A stretch of 64,000 nucleotides of DNA, taken from assembly GCA_014058105.1 (NCBI GenBank), contig JACGCM010002112.1:1116001-1180000 (forward strand). Reading direction: 5' to 3'. This DNA comes from Kingdonia uniflora. Lineage: Eukaryota > Streptophyta > Magnoliopsida > Ranunculales > Circaeasteraceae. Of the stretch, positions 1 through 10,073 are shown piece after piece (within the stretch, counting starts at the first letter, position 1; each line of letters begins with the position of its first letter). The position numbers and the translations under genes were made by a program. The notes below the pieces were generated by a model. The model made no database searches, was not told the origin of the DNA, and saw only the letters and a program-made list of their open reading frames with translations.

Positions 1-797
1 ACTACCGACAAGTCGTTTAGGAGGTCGGATCGTGGTGAAGAGTTTTTTTTCGACCGTCAACAAGTAAGGATAGTTACAAGATGAATCGCAAAACTCCCAG
101 CTTTAAATAAAGAACAGTATGGAATTCGCACCACTCTGATGCTTTAGAACGTATTTCTTAGAAGCTTGGCTACTGACAACTCGTTTGAGATATTTTATCG
201 TGGTGAAGAGTTTCTTTTCAACCGTCAACAAGCATGGATAGTTAAAACATCAATCGCAAAATTCTCTGCTTTAATTTATAATCGGTAAGAAATTCGAAAA
301 ACTCTAATGCTTTAGAATGCAATTCTTTGAAGCTTGGCTATCGACAACTCGTTTAAAAGGTTCTATCGTGGCCAAGAGTTCCTGTGTGACCGCCAACAAT
401 CTATGATTGTTACGAAATGAATCGCAACACTCCCAGCTTGAATTTATGGCTGGTACGGATTTTATACCATTCCGATGCTTTAGAACGCAATTCTTAAAAG
501 ATTTACCAACAACTCGTTTGCGAGGTTAGATCGTGGCAAAATTTTCATTCCAACCGTCCACAGGTAAAGATAGTTACAATTTGAATCGCAACACTTTCGA
601 CCTTAATTTAGGACCGGCACGGAATTCGCATTACTTTGATGCTTTAAAACATAATTCTTAGAAGCTTGGCAATCGACAACTCGTTTGAGAGGTTGGAATG
701 TGGTTAAAAGTTTATTTATGACCGTCATCAAGCTAGGAAAGTTGCCAAATGAATCGCAACACTCCCGACTTTAATTTTAGGCCGGTACGGACTTTGT
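1..797 (-). repeat. Satellite family A, about 4.7 monomers, inverted
   Basis: Tandem monomers of about 165-170 bp. Read on the minus strand they match the family that fills 38958-50520: the GACGGTCGAAAAGAAACTC segment, then CAAGCTTCTAAGAATTGCG, then a GTTGCGATTCAT segment. The phrase GAAGCTTGGC on the plus strand recurs near 161, 331 and 660. The window edge cuts the array, so its full size is unknown. The similarity fades after about 797, where the consensus would continue but unrelated sequence starts. The orientation is opposite to every other satellite block in the window. Confidence 0.93.
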
Positions 798-930
798 ACG
801 TTGTATGAGGCGGTGAGGAGTCATTCTTACCTTATCTGATTGGTGTTTTCTAGCTTTAGCTAATACCACGTTTTACTAAAGGGGTTTCTGCTAATCGGGC
901 CTCCAACCCTCTAACCCGATTTTTAACTTC
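798..930. other. Unassigned junction segment between satellite A and the duplication
   Basis: About 130 bp that matches neither the satellite monomers nor the second copy of the duplication. It has a few GC-richer stretches and no open frame of note. It may be filler or an unrecognised transposon scrap at the left breakpoint of the duplication. I see no coding, RNA or terminal-repeat signal in it. Confidence 0.5.
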
Positions 931-2081
931 TGTTTTAATAAAGTATTTGAGTTTAAAAATAATAATTTATACTTACTTTAAGAAAAAAAATGAAAGCTTC
1001 TGGAATCCTTTTTCCTCTGACAAAATTTATAAGCTAATCTATGAAAAAAAAGATAAACTTATGCGAAATGCAGTGAGACGGTCTTGACATGATTTGGAAC
1101 ACACTAGTTGATACCATCAGTCTGCTGCAAACTCTCACAACTCCATACCAATGTAATTTACCTTTACAAAGGGAATTTCATGTAAACCAAACAGATAATA
1201 TGTATGAGTTCTATACAATTTGTAGATAACTTATCAGCATAAACCTGTATCAGGTTCACTTCTCTAGTTTTGATTCCATTTTCTGTACATCTTATCCTGA
1301 TTCAACTTTTTTGTCTAATGTATAAAAAGATATTTTTATGGATTGCCTTATGCCCTTGAGTAAATTTAACAAATTATCTAGCTGATCCTTGGGTCAATGG
1401 AAAGTGTTTGGTGTAGATTGACCTCTTCTCTCACCTTGCAATCTTGGATGACATATACATCTCACGCAGAAGTTCTCATTATATATTCTTTCTTCTGATT
1501 ATGATTTTTTGAAATTGTTCACTGTTTATTGATTCTTTGAATGCAGATACACAAGCTATTGGATATTGCACATTCCGTTGCCAATATAAATTCTAGTGAG
1601 TACAACACTTTGGAGTATTTGCTTGACCGTCTAGAAGACCTAAAATATGCTATCCAGGATCGGAAGGTGGATGCCCTTATTGTTGAGACATTTGGAAGAC
1701 GAATAGAGAAACTATTGCAGTGAGTCAAAGCTTAATGATTTTTTTATTCTCGCACTATTTCTTCTGAATTGTTATGATAAAAGCCATTGTTTTTTTTCAT
1801 TGTAATTATTTTGTGGTTGTAAATACACCATGCTATTGTTTACAAAATTAAATTAGATAGTAAGTAGTCAGTTTGGTGGAAAATTAAAATAGACTCAAAT
1901 AGTTTGTAAATGCATTTCAGATGTGACCAAAATTTTAGCTACTATCTATGGTCCCTGCTGGTTCCGAAAAATAGCTTTTGACTTGAGTCATTTATGGATT
2001 TACTAAACTAAATAATATTTGTTCTACAAGATAATTGTTGATTTTTTTTTTCAGTTAACACTTGCATCAAACTATCTTATG

Positions 2082-2493
2082 CTATGTAACATGGACACTC
2101 CATATTCCAAAAACAAAACCGTGTCCAAACATGTCGGACACTCGGACATACCGACACTCGTGCGGACACTCTAACGGACACTTCTTGCTTAGATCATCAA
2201 CTTTTCGACGCAACTTCTCGAAAGTTTCAATTATTATGCATGTTATTCATCCGTACTAACTACTATCATTGTTTTATGTTATTATTTGTTAATTAACCCA
2301 TAAATTACTATCGTAATCATATATTCATAATACATTTACATATAATAAGACACAATACGTGAAACATGAAGAATGATAATATCTTTTTAGGTATAAGGTG
2401 TGTCCGCGTTTTCACTTATTTTGAAGCCGCCGTGTCCGACACCTCGTACCCGTGACGGACACCGACACGCGTACCCGTGTCAATGTTACGTAG
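2082..2493. mobile_element. 412-bp MITE with 8-bp target duplication, in intron 5 of the pseudogene
   Basis: The ends form terminal inverted repeats of about 17 bp: CTATGTAACATGGACAC at the left, and GTGTCAATGTTACGTAG at the right, which is its reverse complement with two mismatches. The element is flanked by ATCTTATG at 2074-2081 and again at 2494-2501, a perfect 8-bp target-site duplication. The interior is rich in short GTGTCCG/CGGACAC words in both orientations and has no coding capacity. An 8-bp duplication suits the hAT superfamily, but the terminal bases are not a textbook hAT end, so the superfamily is inferred. The element predates the segmental duplication, since the other copy lies at 28789-29200 with the same length. 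Confidence 0.85.
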
Positions 2494-3830
2494 ATCTTAT
2501 GTAGACTGTTTTTCTATTTTATGTTTCTTGGTTATAACTTATATCTTATAATCCCATCTATGGATTTCATCTAACACGTTTCTACGCCCTGTAGAGAGAA
2601 ATATATACATCTTTGTGGGCAGATTGATGATGAAAAAGTAGATTCTGCAAGTAATATGGGTGATGAAGATGGTTCCGTTGATGATGATACAGTTCGCAGT
2701 CGGGCCAGTCCTAAGAATACAAATGGTAAAGACCGAACATCAATAGAGGATTTTGAGATATTAAAACCTATCAGCCGAGGAGCATTTGGACGTGTTTTCC
2801 TTGCAAGAAAAAGAGCAACTGGTGACCTCTTTGCCATAAAGGTATGAATCTGGGTATCTTGATAACTATGTCATCAAACTTGACATTTGTCTTCAATATT
2901 CGATGATTTCAAATTTATAATGTTCTTAGTCTTGTATTGCCCAACAGAATATCTAAATAAAAACATCCCTTGTTATTTACATTTATTTATGATGGAGATT
3001 TTTCTCAACAAAAACCATCCAATTCCTTATCATCTGACTCTGTACTTTGCCAAATATGATTTTTGTCAAATTCTATAGGGACGTAGAAAATTTTTAGGAT
3101 TTTTTTGGCATGTTTCATCAAACCTATAAGCTCAACAGTATCCAGGGGCACAATAGTCATTTTGACAGACATTAAATGTCCTAACCTGGGTTATCTAAAA
3201 AGTTGAAAATTTTCATGTTGATGGGAGATAAACTGCATGTTGTATGCAATATGTGGTAACTATCTGCTCATAACGGCTACTCTATGCATGCCCTAAATAA
3301 ATGGTGATGCTATAAATAATTATCCTATATATAACCTCTCTCTATATGTATAGCATGACAATTTAAAACATGGCATTACAAATCTCAAAATAACCTTCCA
3401 AGATGGAACCAATATCAAAGGCAAAGGGAAAAGGAAAAAAAAATAAAAAATATGCGTGGCATCACGTCGAATTTGCTAAATTAATTCCTTCCACCGCATC
3501 ACATAATCATCAAACCTCACCCTTCTCATTTGTATGGATGATAACTACCAATAAAAAATGTTCAAGATGATTGCAATAACATCTTCATGTAGGCGCAAAT
3601 ACAAAAATAATTTCATAGGGTATCAATCTAACGTCAAAGTTTTCTTCATATGACAGCTCCTCAATGTTTTCTTTGTCAAGTTCATTCTCAAGTCAACTTA
3701 CTTGCTTTGAAATGATACTGTCGAAGTCCAACCCGTTCAATATGGGTGATGAGATTCTTTATACAAACCAAATAATGGGTGTGGCAGATGCGGGATAGTA
3801 GCTAGTAGAGTCTGTGGGAGTTGTTACGAC

Positions 3831-3975
3831 CTATGTAAAATTAATATGAGTATACACATGCCGGTATTTGGTATGGGTACGGGGTGTCGGATGTGGCAAA
3901 AAAAAAGTACCTTGTAAATAGGGTTGGTTAAGCATGTCCGTGTGTCAGAGTAATAGTGTCGGTCGGATACGTGTC
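3831..3975. mobile_element. Deleted second MITE of the same type (copy 1)
   Basis: It begins with CTATGTAAAATTAACATGAG and shows the same GTGTCGG-type words as the element at 2082-2493. The intact counterpart at 32484-32674 ends in ATGTTACATAG, matching the inverted-repeat end. Here the last part is gone: the sequence jumps from GTGTC straight to CCTGATTCCC, a loss of about 71 bp relative to copy 2. The flanking target duplication is imperfect (GCTAC shared), so the assignment rests mainly on the ends and on word composition. Confidence 0.5.
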
Positions 3976-6900
3976 CCTGATTCCCACTAGCAGCGAGTTA
4001 CCAATCTCATTAAGAATGGATGTGAACACCAAAAGTTGAATCTCAGTTCAAGCAAGCAAGAAACGGTTTTCTAGCTGAAGTTATTTTAGTATTTATCATG
4101 TACTTTGGGGGAGAAAATAGATGTGCTGATGATCTTGCCTCCATTCTAGTGCTTTTGGTTATAGTATTTTGCCCCAAACTATTTACCAATCGATCTGCAT
4201 GATTGAGGATGATGCTAGGGTCAAGAAACACACAATGATCTTTCCTATAATATTTTATTCATTATGCTTCATGGTTCCTGCCTCAACTTCAATTGCCTCA
4301 CGAAATAAAATTAAAAATAATGAGTGTGTTTTCTCTATTGCCTTGAGGTTTATACGAGCCATAATGGTTTGACTTATGGCTGGATATTCCCAATTTTGAT
4401 TTCCTTGCCTTCCCAGATCGGCTATAGTGACGGCTTTCCCAGGCTGCAAATGAATGCACTTCGTAGGTTTAAATTAATTCCTAAAAAAAAAAAAACATGG
4501 TGTGGATACAGCAAAGATATTTTTTGTCGATTTTATAAAGAATTAATATACCTTGATATTCTTTTTGGCAGGTTCTTACATGATTCCCAAAAATGCCATT
4601 GAGAGCATTTTGGCTGAGCGTAATCCTTTTGTGGTGAGCAGGCACATCAATCTTTTACCTATCTAGGAAGCATTATCATATTTGGAAATTATTTTTCTAA
4701 CATTGTTTTTAATTCAATGACAACCAGGTCCAGTTTTTCTACTCCTTCATATGCAGGGAAAATCTATATTTAGTGATGGAGTACCTAAATGGAGGAGATC
4801 TCTACTCCCTATTGAGAAACTTAGGTTGCTTAGATGAAGATATGGCACATGTATATATTGCAGAAGTCTTTCTTGCATTGGAGTATTTGCATTCTTTAAA
4901 TGTGATTCATAGAGACCTGAAGCCAGACAACTTGTTAATCGCTCATGATGGTCATATCAAGGTCGACATCTTTCTGATTTAGTTTTTTCTTAATAATATA
5001 AAATATGTCGGGCAGATTTTAGGGTACACCTATTGTTAACCCTCAAGGGGCCCGATGGAGATGGTTGAAGAATTTTATGTATGGTCTCCTGAATATGAGA
5101 AATATTCTCTCAAATAACATCAAAATTGAATTCAAAAGTACCAACTATTTTGTTTTAGGCAATCTATTTTTTCATGATTTGCTAACAAAATCTATGTTCT
5201 TACTAATGTCCAAAATTGTGTGAGAAAATCCCAATGATATCGAATCTCATATCCAGGCATCAAGTTCATATTATATTCATTTTCAATGAGCTTCTATCTT
5301 TTGATATGATTTTGTCACATCTCACAAATCTCTAACACCTTCTGTTACAGTTGACAGATTTTGGACTCTCAAAAGTGGGCCTTATCAACAGCACGGATGA
5401 TTTATCTGGTCCAACTGTCTGTTGTACTGCTCTTCTTGGAGAAGAAGCACCAAGATCTTCAGTACAACAAAGAGAAAAGTGTCAAAAGCATTCAGCCATT
5501 GGAACTCCTGATTATTTAGCACCTGAGATACTTCTAGGGATGGGTCACGGTTCGTATATTTCCCCCCTATTTCATGGTTCTATACAATGATACAATCTAA
5601 TTGAGATAATAAGGTCTTTATTTTCTTGTTCTTGTTTCTTTGTAGGTATAACTGCAGATTGGTAGTCTGTGGGTATAATACTTTTTGAGCTGGTTGTGGG
5701 TATCCCACCATTCAATGCAGAGCATCCACAGGTACAATATCAGATCTTAGCAGTAGATAGACTTATTGAAAATAAACATGATTTTGATTCTGGAAAAATG
5801 TGAAAACAATGTGTTTCTTTGGTTACGTTTCAAATTCAGTGGGCTGGTTGCTTTTTGCCTCATCTCCCTTTAGTTCCGAGCACCCTTAATGCCCAATAAT
5901 CATATTTATCTGTACCAATTAACAGTAACCATATAGAGATGTCTATTTATCACTTGGAAACCTTACTCACTGAAATCACATTGTTTCAACAAGTGGAGAT
6001 CAATGCCAACAAAAGTATAAAAATTCCGCAGAAGTATACCAGTAAGTTTCTTATTTTGGAACTCCAAATTTCTGCAGCCTCACATCAGTAAAGTCAAAAG
6101 ATCCAAGTCTCTCATAACATCCTATGGGCGAGCGTTCAGGCTACTCTTAAACCAACGCGGTAAGGGATGTTGGACTCTTGTTTCTTCCACAGATATGACG
6201 AGAAAAATGTGAGATATAAATCTGCCCAATTACCTCTTTGAGAAACTAAGTACAATAGTAGACCTGAAAAGATATACTTAGCAGTTTGGTCCTTGGTTCC
6301 CCATTCTACTATGTCCCTTCCACTTTCATGTTCTTAATATGTGCTTCAAGTATGTTTCACAATAACAATGTAGTAGGGTTCATGTGAAACAAGAAGCCAA
6401 CTGTAATTATTAGGTCTGATCGCTACAGTTAACTGAAAAAATTGTTCAAGCAATTGTAAACAAATGGATGAAACTTTACTCTTATAAAATTGCCTCATCA
6501 ATGGAAAATTGATCTGATTGTAATCATGATTCCTATTTTTCTTTTGCAGCAAATTTTTGATAATATAATAAACAGAGATATACCATGGCCACATGTACCT
6601 GAGGAAATGAGTTATGAGGCCTATGACTTAATAAGCAAGTAAGATACTTGAAAAACTCTTTCTCATGATTTTCTAGCATCAATAATTTTTATACAAGATG
6701 TGAATTATTTGAGATTTCAGTGGGACGAATTTATGATAGTTGACGAGGTGAAGAGTATGTGGCCTATGTAGAAAGATTATTTGTTTATAACTTAATACAA
6801 CTATCTCATTTTAATAATCATTATTTTATTGATAGCTAGCGGTAAGTTAGATGAGATTCTCACAGTTTTCCTCTTTCAGGCTATTGATTTGCAACCCAGT

Positions 6901-8410
6901 CCAAAGACTTGAAGCAACTGGAGCCAAAGAGGTAAGCTTCAACAAGTAATTCATGAAGTTATTATATTCTGGAAAAAAAGAAGAAGGGAATTTCACCGGA
7001 AATATAAATCTGTTGGCAGGTGAAGAAGCATGCATTCTTCAAAGACATCAACTGGGATACACATGCAAGGCAAAAGGTGATATTATCAAACCTGGTTATC
7101 TATTGAAATTTAAAGGCCTGTCTGGATTGTTAGTTTCACTATTATGGTTGTCATTTCCTAGAGGTTACTAAATCAGAAGAGTTGGTTTTCATGAATTTTT
7201 AGACTTCTTCAAAACAAAGTCTGTATTTTGGAAATGAGAATGTTAACAAGTATTCTTACGATGAAATATACATGAACTACATGTTTAAATTTTGCAACAA
7301 AATTGTCAGCCTTGGCTGTTATTCCAGGCTGCATTCATTCCTACAGCAGAAGGTGCTTATGACACAAGTTATTTCACAAGTCGTTACTTATGGAATGAGA
7401 CGGATGAAAATTTTAGTGCAGCAGCAGCTGGTGATTTCGACGACACGACTGACACAAGTATATCCGGCAGTGGCAGCTCATATAGCAACAGACATGATGA
7501 AGATGTATGTACACATAATTATTTACCTGATTTTCTTTGCTGTTCAAGTGAAGTTTTTCTCCTTTTTTAACTACTGAACCGATGCATTTGAAGCAGGGGG
7601 ATGAATGTGGCAATCTGGTTGATTTCGGAACTCCTGCACTCGCAGTAAAGTACTCATTCAGTAATTTTTCCTTTAAGGTAAAATCTGCTATGACTTGCAG
7701 TTTCTACTCAATGTTTCAAGCGATGGTTTGCCTTAAATTAGTTGATATTTCCCCCTGTGCTTAAGCTTCATTGTAAGACCAACCTCATGTCTCTCTCGTC
7801 CAACTAAATTAATCCATGTCAAGGTTTAAATACTAGTAATAATATATTGCTGGTCAGATAAACGATTCATTTTGATATATTGTGGTTTTAGGAACGATAT
7901 GATTTGTTCCTTAAAGTCATAAAACTCATAACCAAAAACGGTTTGCTCAGTTGAATTAGTTTCCACAAAATAGACCCAACCCCTGTACAGTTGGAAACAA
8001 AATAATTTCTTCCTTCAGTATAACCTCTAGAGTCGAAATTTCCTAACCCTCCAAAAAGGAAGGAAGGTCTTGCCAACCCTCCATATCATTGGTTGAAGAA
8101 ACAAAATTCCTAAGCGGATCAACGGTTACATCTTCAATTAATCCATTGTTTGTATGTTTCCTCATAATGATTTCAACTTATGGTAAGAAGGGTGGTTTAG
8201 CCCTTTTTACGAGGGTTGGAAAATTCAGATTTCGTGATCTAGATACAATGTCTATAGGCTCTTCTTTGTTTTATTTTCCCGCATGATGGAAAGTCTTGAC
8301 TATCTTTTGTTTACTCTCAGAACTTGTCGCAATTGGCTTTGATCAATTATGATCTTGTAGTGAAGAGTAGCAAGGACTCACCCGAACGCCCCAAACTGGC
8401 TCTGCCATGA

Positions 8411-10073
8411 CACAACAGAAATCCACATAGATTTTTTTCAGCATTATAATGTCTGCAAAATATGATTTCTCTGGGAAGACTGAGAATTAACTATGCTGGT
8501 GGCTTTATGGAATTTGATATTCACTTCAGTTGCACATGATCGGTTTCTCAGTACATATTTACTCATGTCCAGAGTGATAAAGCCGAACGGCAGAGAGTAG
8601 CTTCTTAAATTCATTCTTTGAAGAAAATAATGTCAATTGTTGAAATAATGCACCGGCATTTTTAAAGTTTAGCCAGACATGGTGTGTGTGTATATATGGT
8701 CTATTATCAATGAGACAAAATAGGTATTAATTTATCATCCTCCAACTCTTTCTAAGGAAGGCATTTTCAGAAGCAAAATGTGTATTTACGACTTCTTTGT
8801 TCTTTAGCACATATAGTATTGGAGTGAACACTAAATGAAAACTTTGCTCAGATTAACTAAGTACTCGCTCATATTGTCTGTGTTTGCAAAGGTGTTTCGC
8901 CTGCCTACTTCATGCTGTATACAACACAGTGCAGTTTTTCAAATAGGTATGTCAGTAAAGTTTTTGGAAGACTTTTGGCATCCTTTGGGTGTTCTTATAA
9001 ATAAGAAGGCTATGGTTAGTGCTGTTGTTGTGGACGGGAAATGGAGACAATCTGAGTTAACTCAACACTTTGGACGATCTCTTTAAGTTGACTGAAACTG
9101 TAAATTTTCAAGGAGGGTGTGTTGATGAAGCTGCCTGGTTTGCATCTCCATATGGGGAGTATAGTTTTAAAGCTACAATGAGAATCTAAGGTACTAAAGC
9201 AGTAAAGTTAACTGGAACAGCTTATATGGTTTTCAAAATCTATTCCAGGGCACAGCTATAATGGCGTGTTTTCTGGGAGGATAATCTTCGCCAATACTTT
9301 TAATAAGGATGCTGCAATAATAAGCTTAAATGAATAAGATTTTACATGGAAACTCAGTAAAGGCTTAGAAAAACCACGACCTCGAGGAGGATTTTAATGT
9401 AAATTCCAATAGTTTGCTAGTTATTATAATTTTGTGGTTGATAGTACCGGAATGAAGGATAAATAGTAAAGTTACGGATTTGAATAATATATTCCCTGCC
9501 TGTATTTATAATAGATACAAGCAGTTTACAAAAAGCAAAAAACAGTTTCCTCTTTTTGGGGTAGTGGGCGAATTTTGTGGATCTCTAACAGCTCTTTCTT
9601 GACCAAACACAACGACTTCTTTTAGTAGGTCGAGGACTTGTGGTTGTAGACATCGCATCTTCACGAATGTTGGGCTGCCTTCCACTATGTTATGCTGGCT
9701 TATCCTTGTTGAACCTGAGAAATATGTTACTACAATCGCCCCATTCTCGACATAAGTACTTGTGGTTGTGTCGAGAATAAATTGAAAGCTGAAGAGGTTG
9801 TCGAATGTTTACACAAGTCTTCATGTTGTTATTTCCGAGGTCAAAGTCAAGTGAATCTGGTCACGCTTTTCCCGATGAACATTTAATGCGGAACATTGGA
9901 CTTTGGAACTGGAAGTGGGGGGTTATAAATAGATGGTTTAAAGAAAGATTTGTTCGGTGGTTGATTGGGAAAGATGTCGCTCCAGGCATGGCGTAGCAAG
10001 TAGGTTGAGGTTGAAGGCGGTGACTGTGATGACTATACAGAGGTAAGGTGTGGTTATAAGTCTTTGTTTATTA
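8411..10073 (+). other. 3' UTR and downstream flank of the pseudogene
   Basis: AT-rich sequence after the stop codon, collinear with 37131-38800 in copy 2. I see no convincing second gene. Short open frames here (for example near 8835-9086 and 9805-9996) are not kept in copy 2. A TATAAATAG box lies at 9924-9932, about 150 bp before the satellite; the corresponding place in copy 2 reads TTAAAAATAG. The last 500 bp may be a remnant of an LTR or a truncated promoter, but I found no terminal repeats to support that. Confidence 0.5.

Larger units (their letters stand above)
1547..8410 (+). pseudogene. Truncated, disabled duplicate of the IRE-type AGC kinase gene (exons 5-16)
   Basis: The exons correspond one for one to exons 5-16 of the intact gene at 24390-37130: 1547-1719, 2595-2841, 4572-4633, 4728-4961, 5351-5549, 5646-5731, 6550-6638, 6880-6931, 7020-7076, 7328-7504, 7597-7677 and 8321-8410. 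All splice dinucleotides are kept. Exon 7 is 62 nt instead of 93. A 10-bp deletion just after its second codon gives V-L-T-stop, and a further 21-bp in-frame deletion removes seven codons of the alphaC/beta4 region. Exon 10 has TAG at 5663-5665 in place of the second Trp codon of the DWW motif. Exons 1-4 (N-terminal domain and zinc finger), the promoter and the start codon are missing. Intact remnants include the Gly-rich loop, the beta3 AIK lysine, HRDLKPDN and DFG. By family rules it cannot give an active kinase. Transcription from a neighbouring element is not excluded. Confidence 0.95.
931..10073 (+). repeat. Segmental duplication, copy 1 (truncated kinase locus)
   Basis: From 931 the sequence runs nearly base for base with 27640 onward, starting at TGTTTTAATAAAGTATTTGA in both. 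The match holds through twelve exons, their introns, the 3' flank and the start of the satellite that follows (near 10074 and 38801). Differences seen by eye are scattered substitutions, a 1.93-kb insertion present only in copy 2 (30284-32213), a 71-bp segment of a MITE missing only here (after about 3975), a 38-bp insertion only here (near 6128), and the exon damage described for the pseudogene. Upstream exons 1-4 of the gene are absent from this copy. Confidence 0.95.

Noticed and set aside
2062..2259. Open frame shared by both gene copies (also 28769-28966)
   Set aside because: It lies across the end and interior of the MITE, starts with TTG, and is kept only because the MITE was duplicated.
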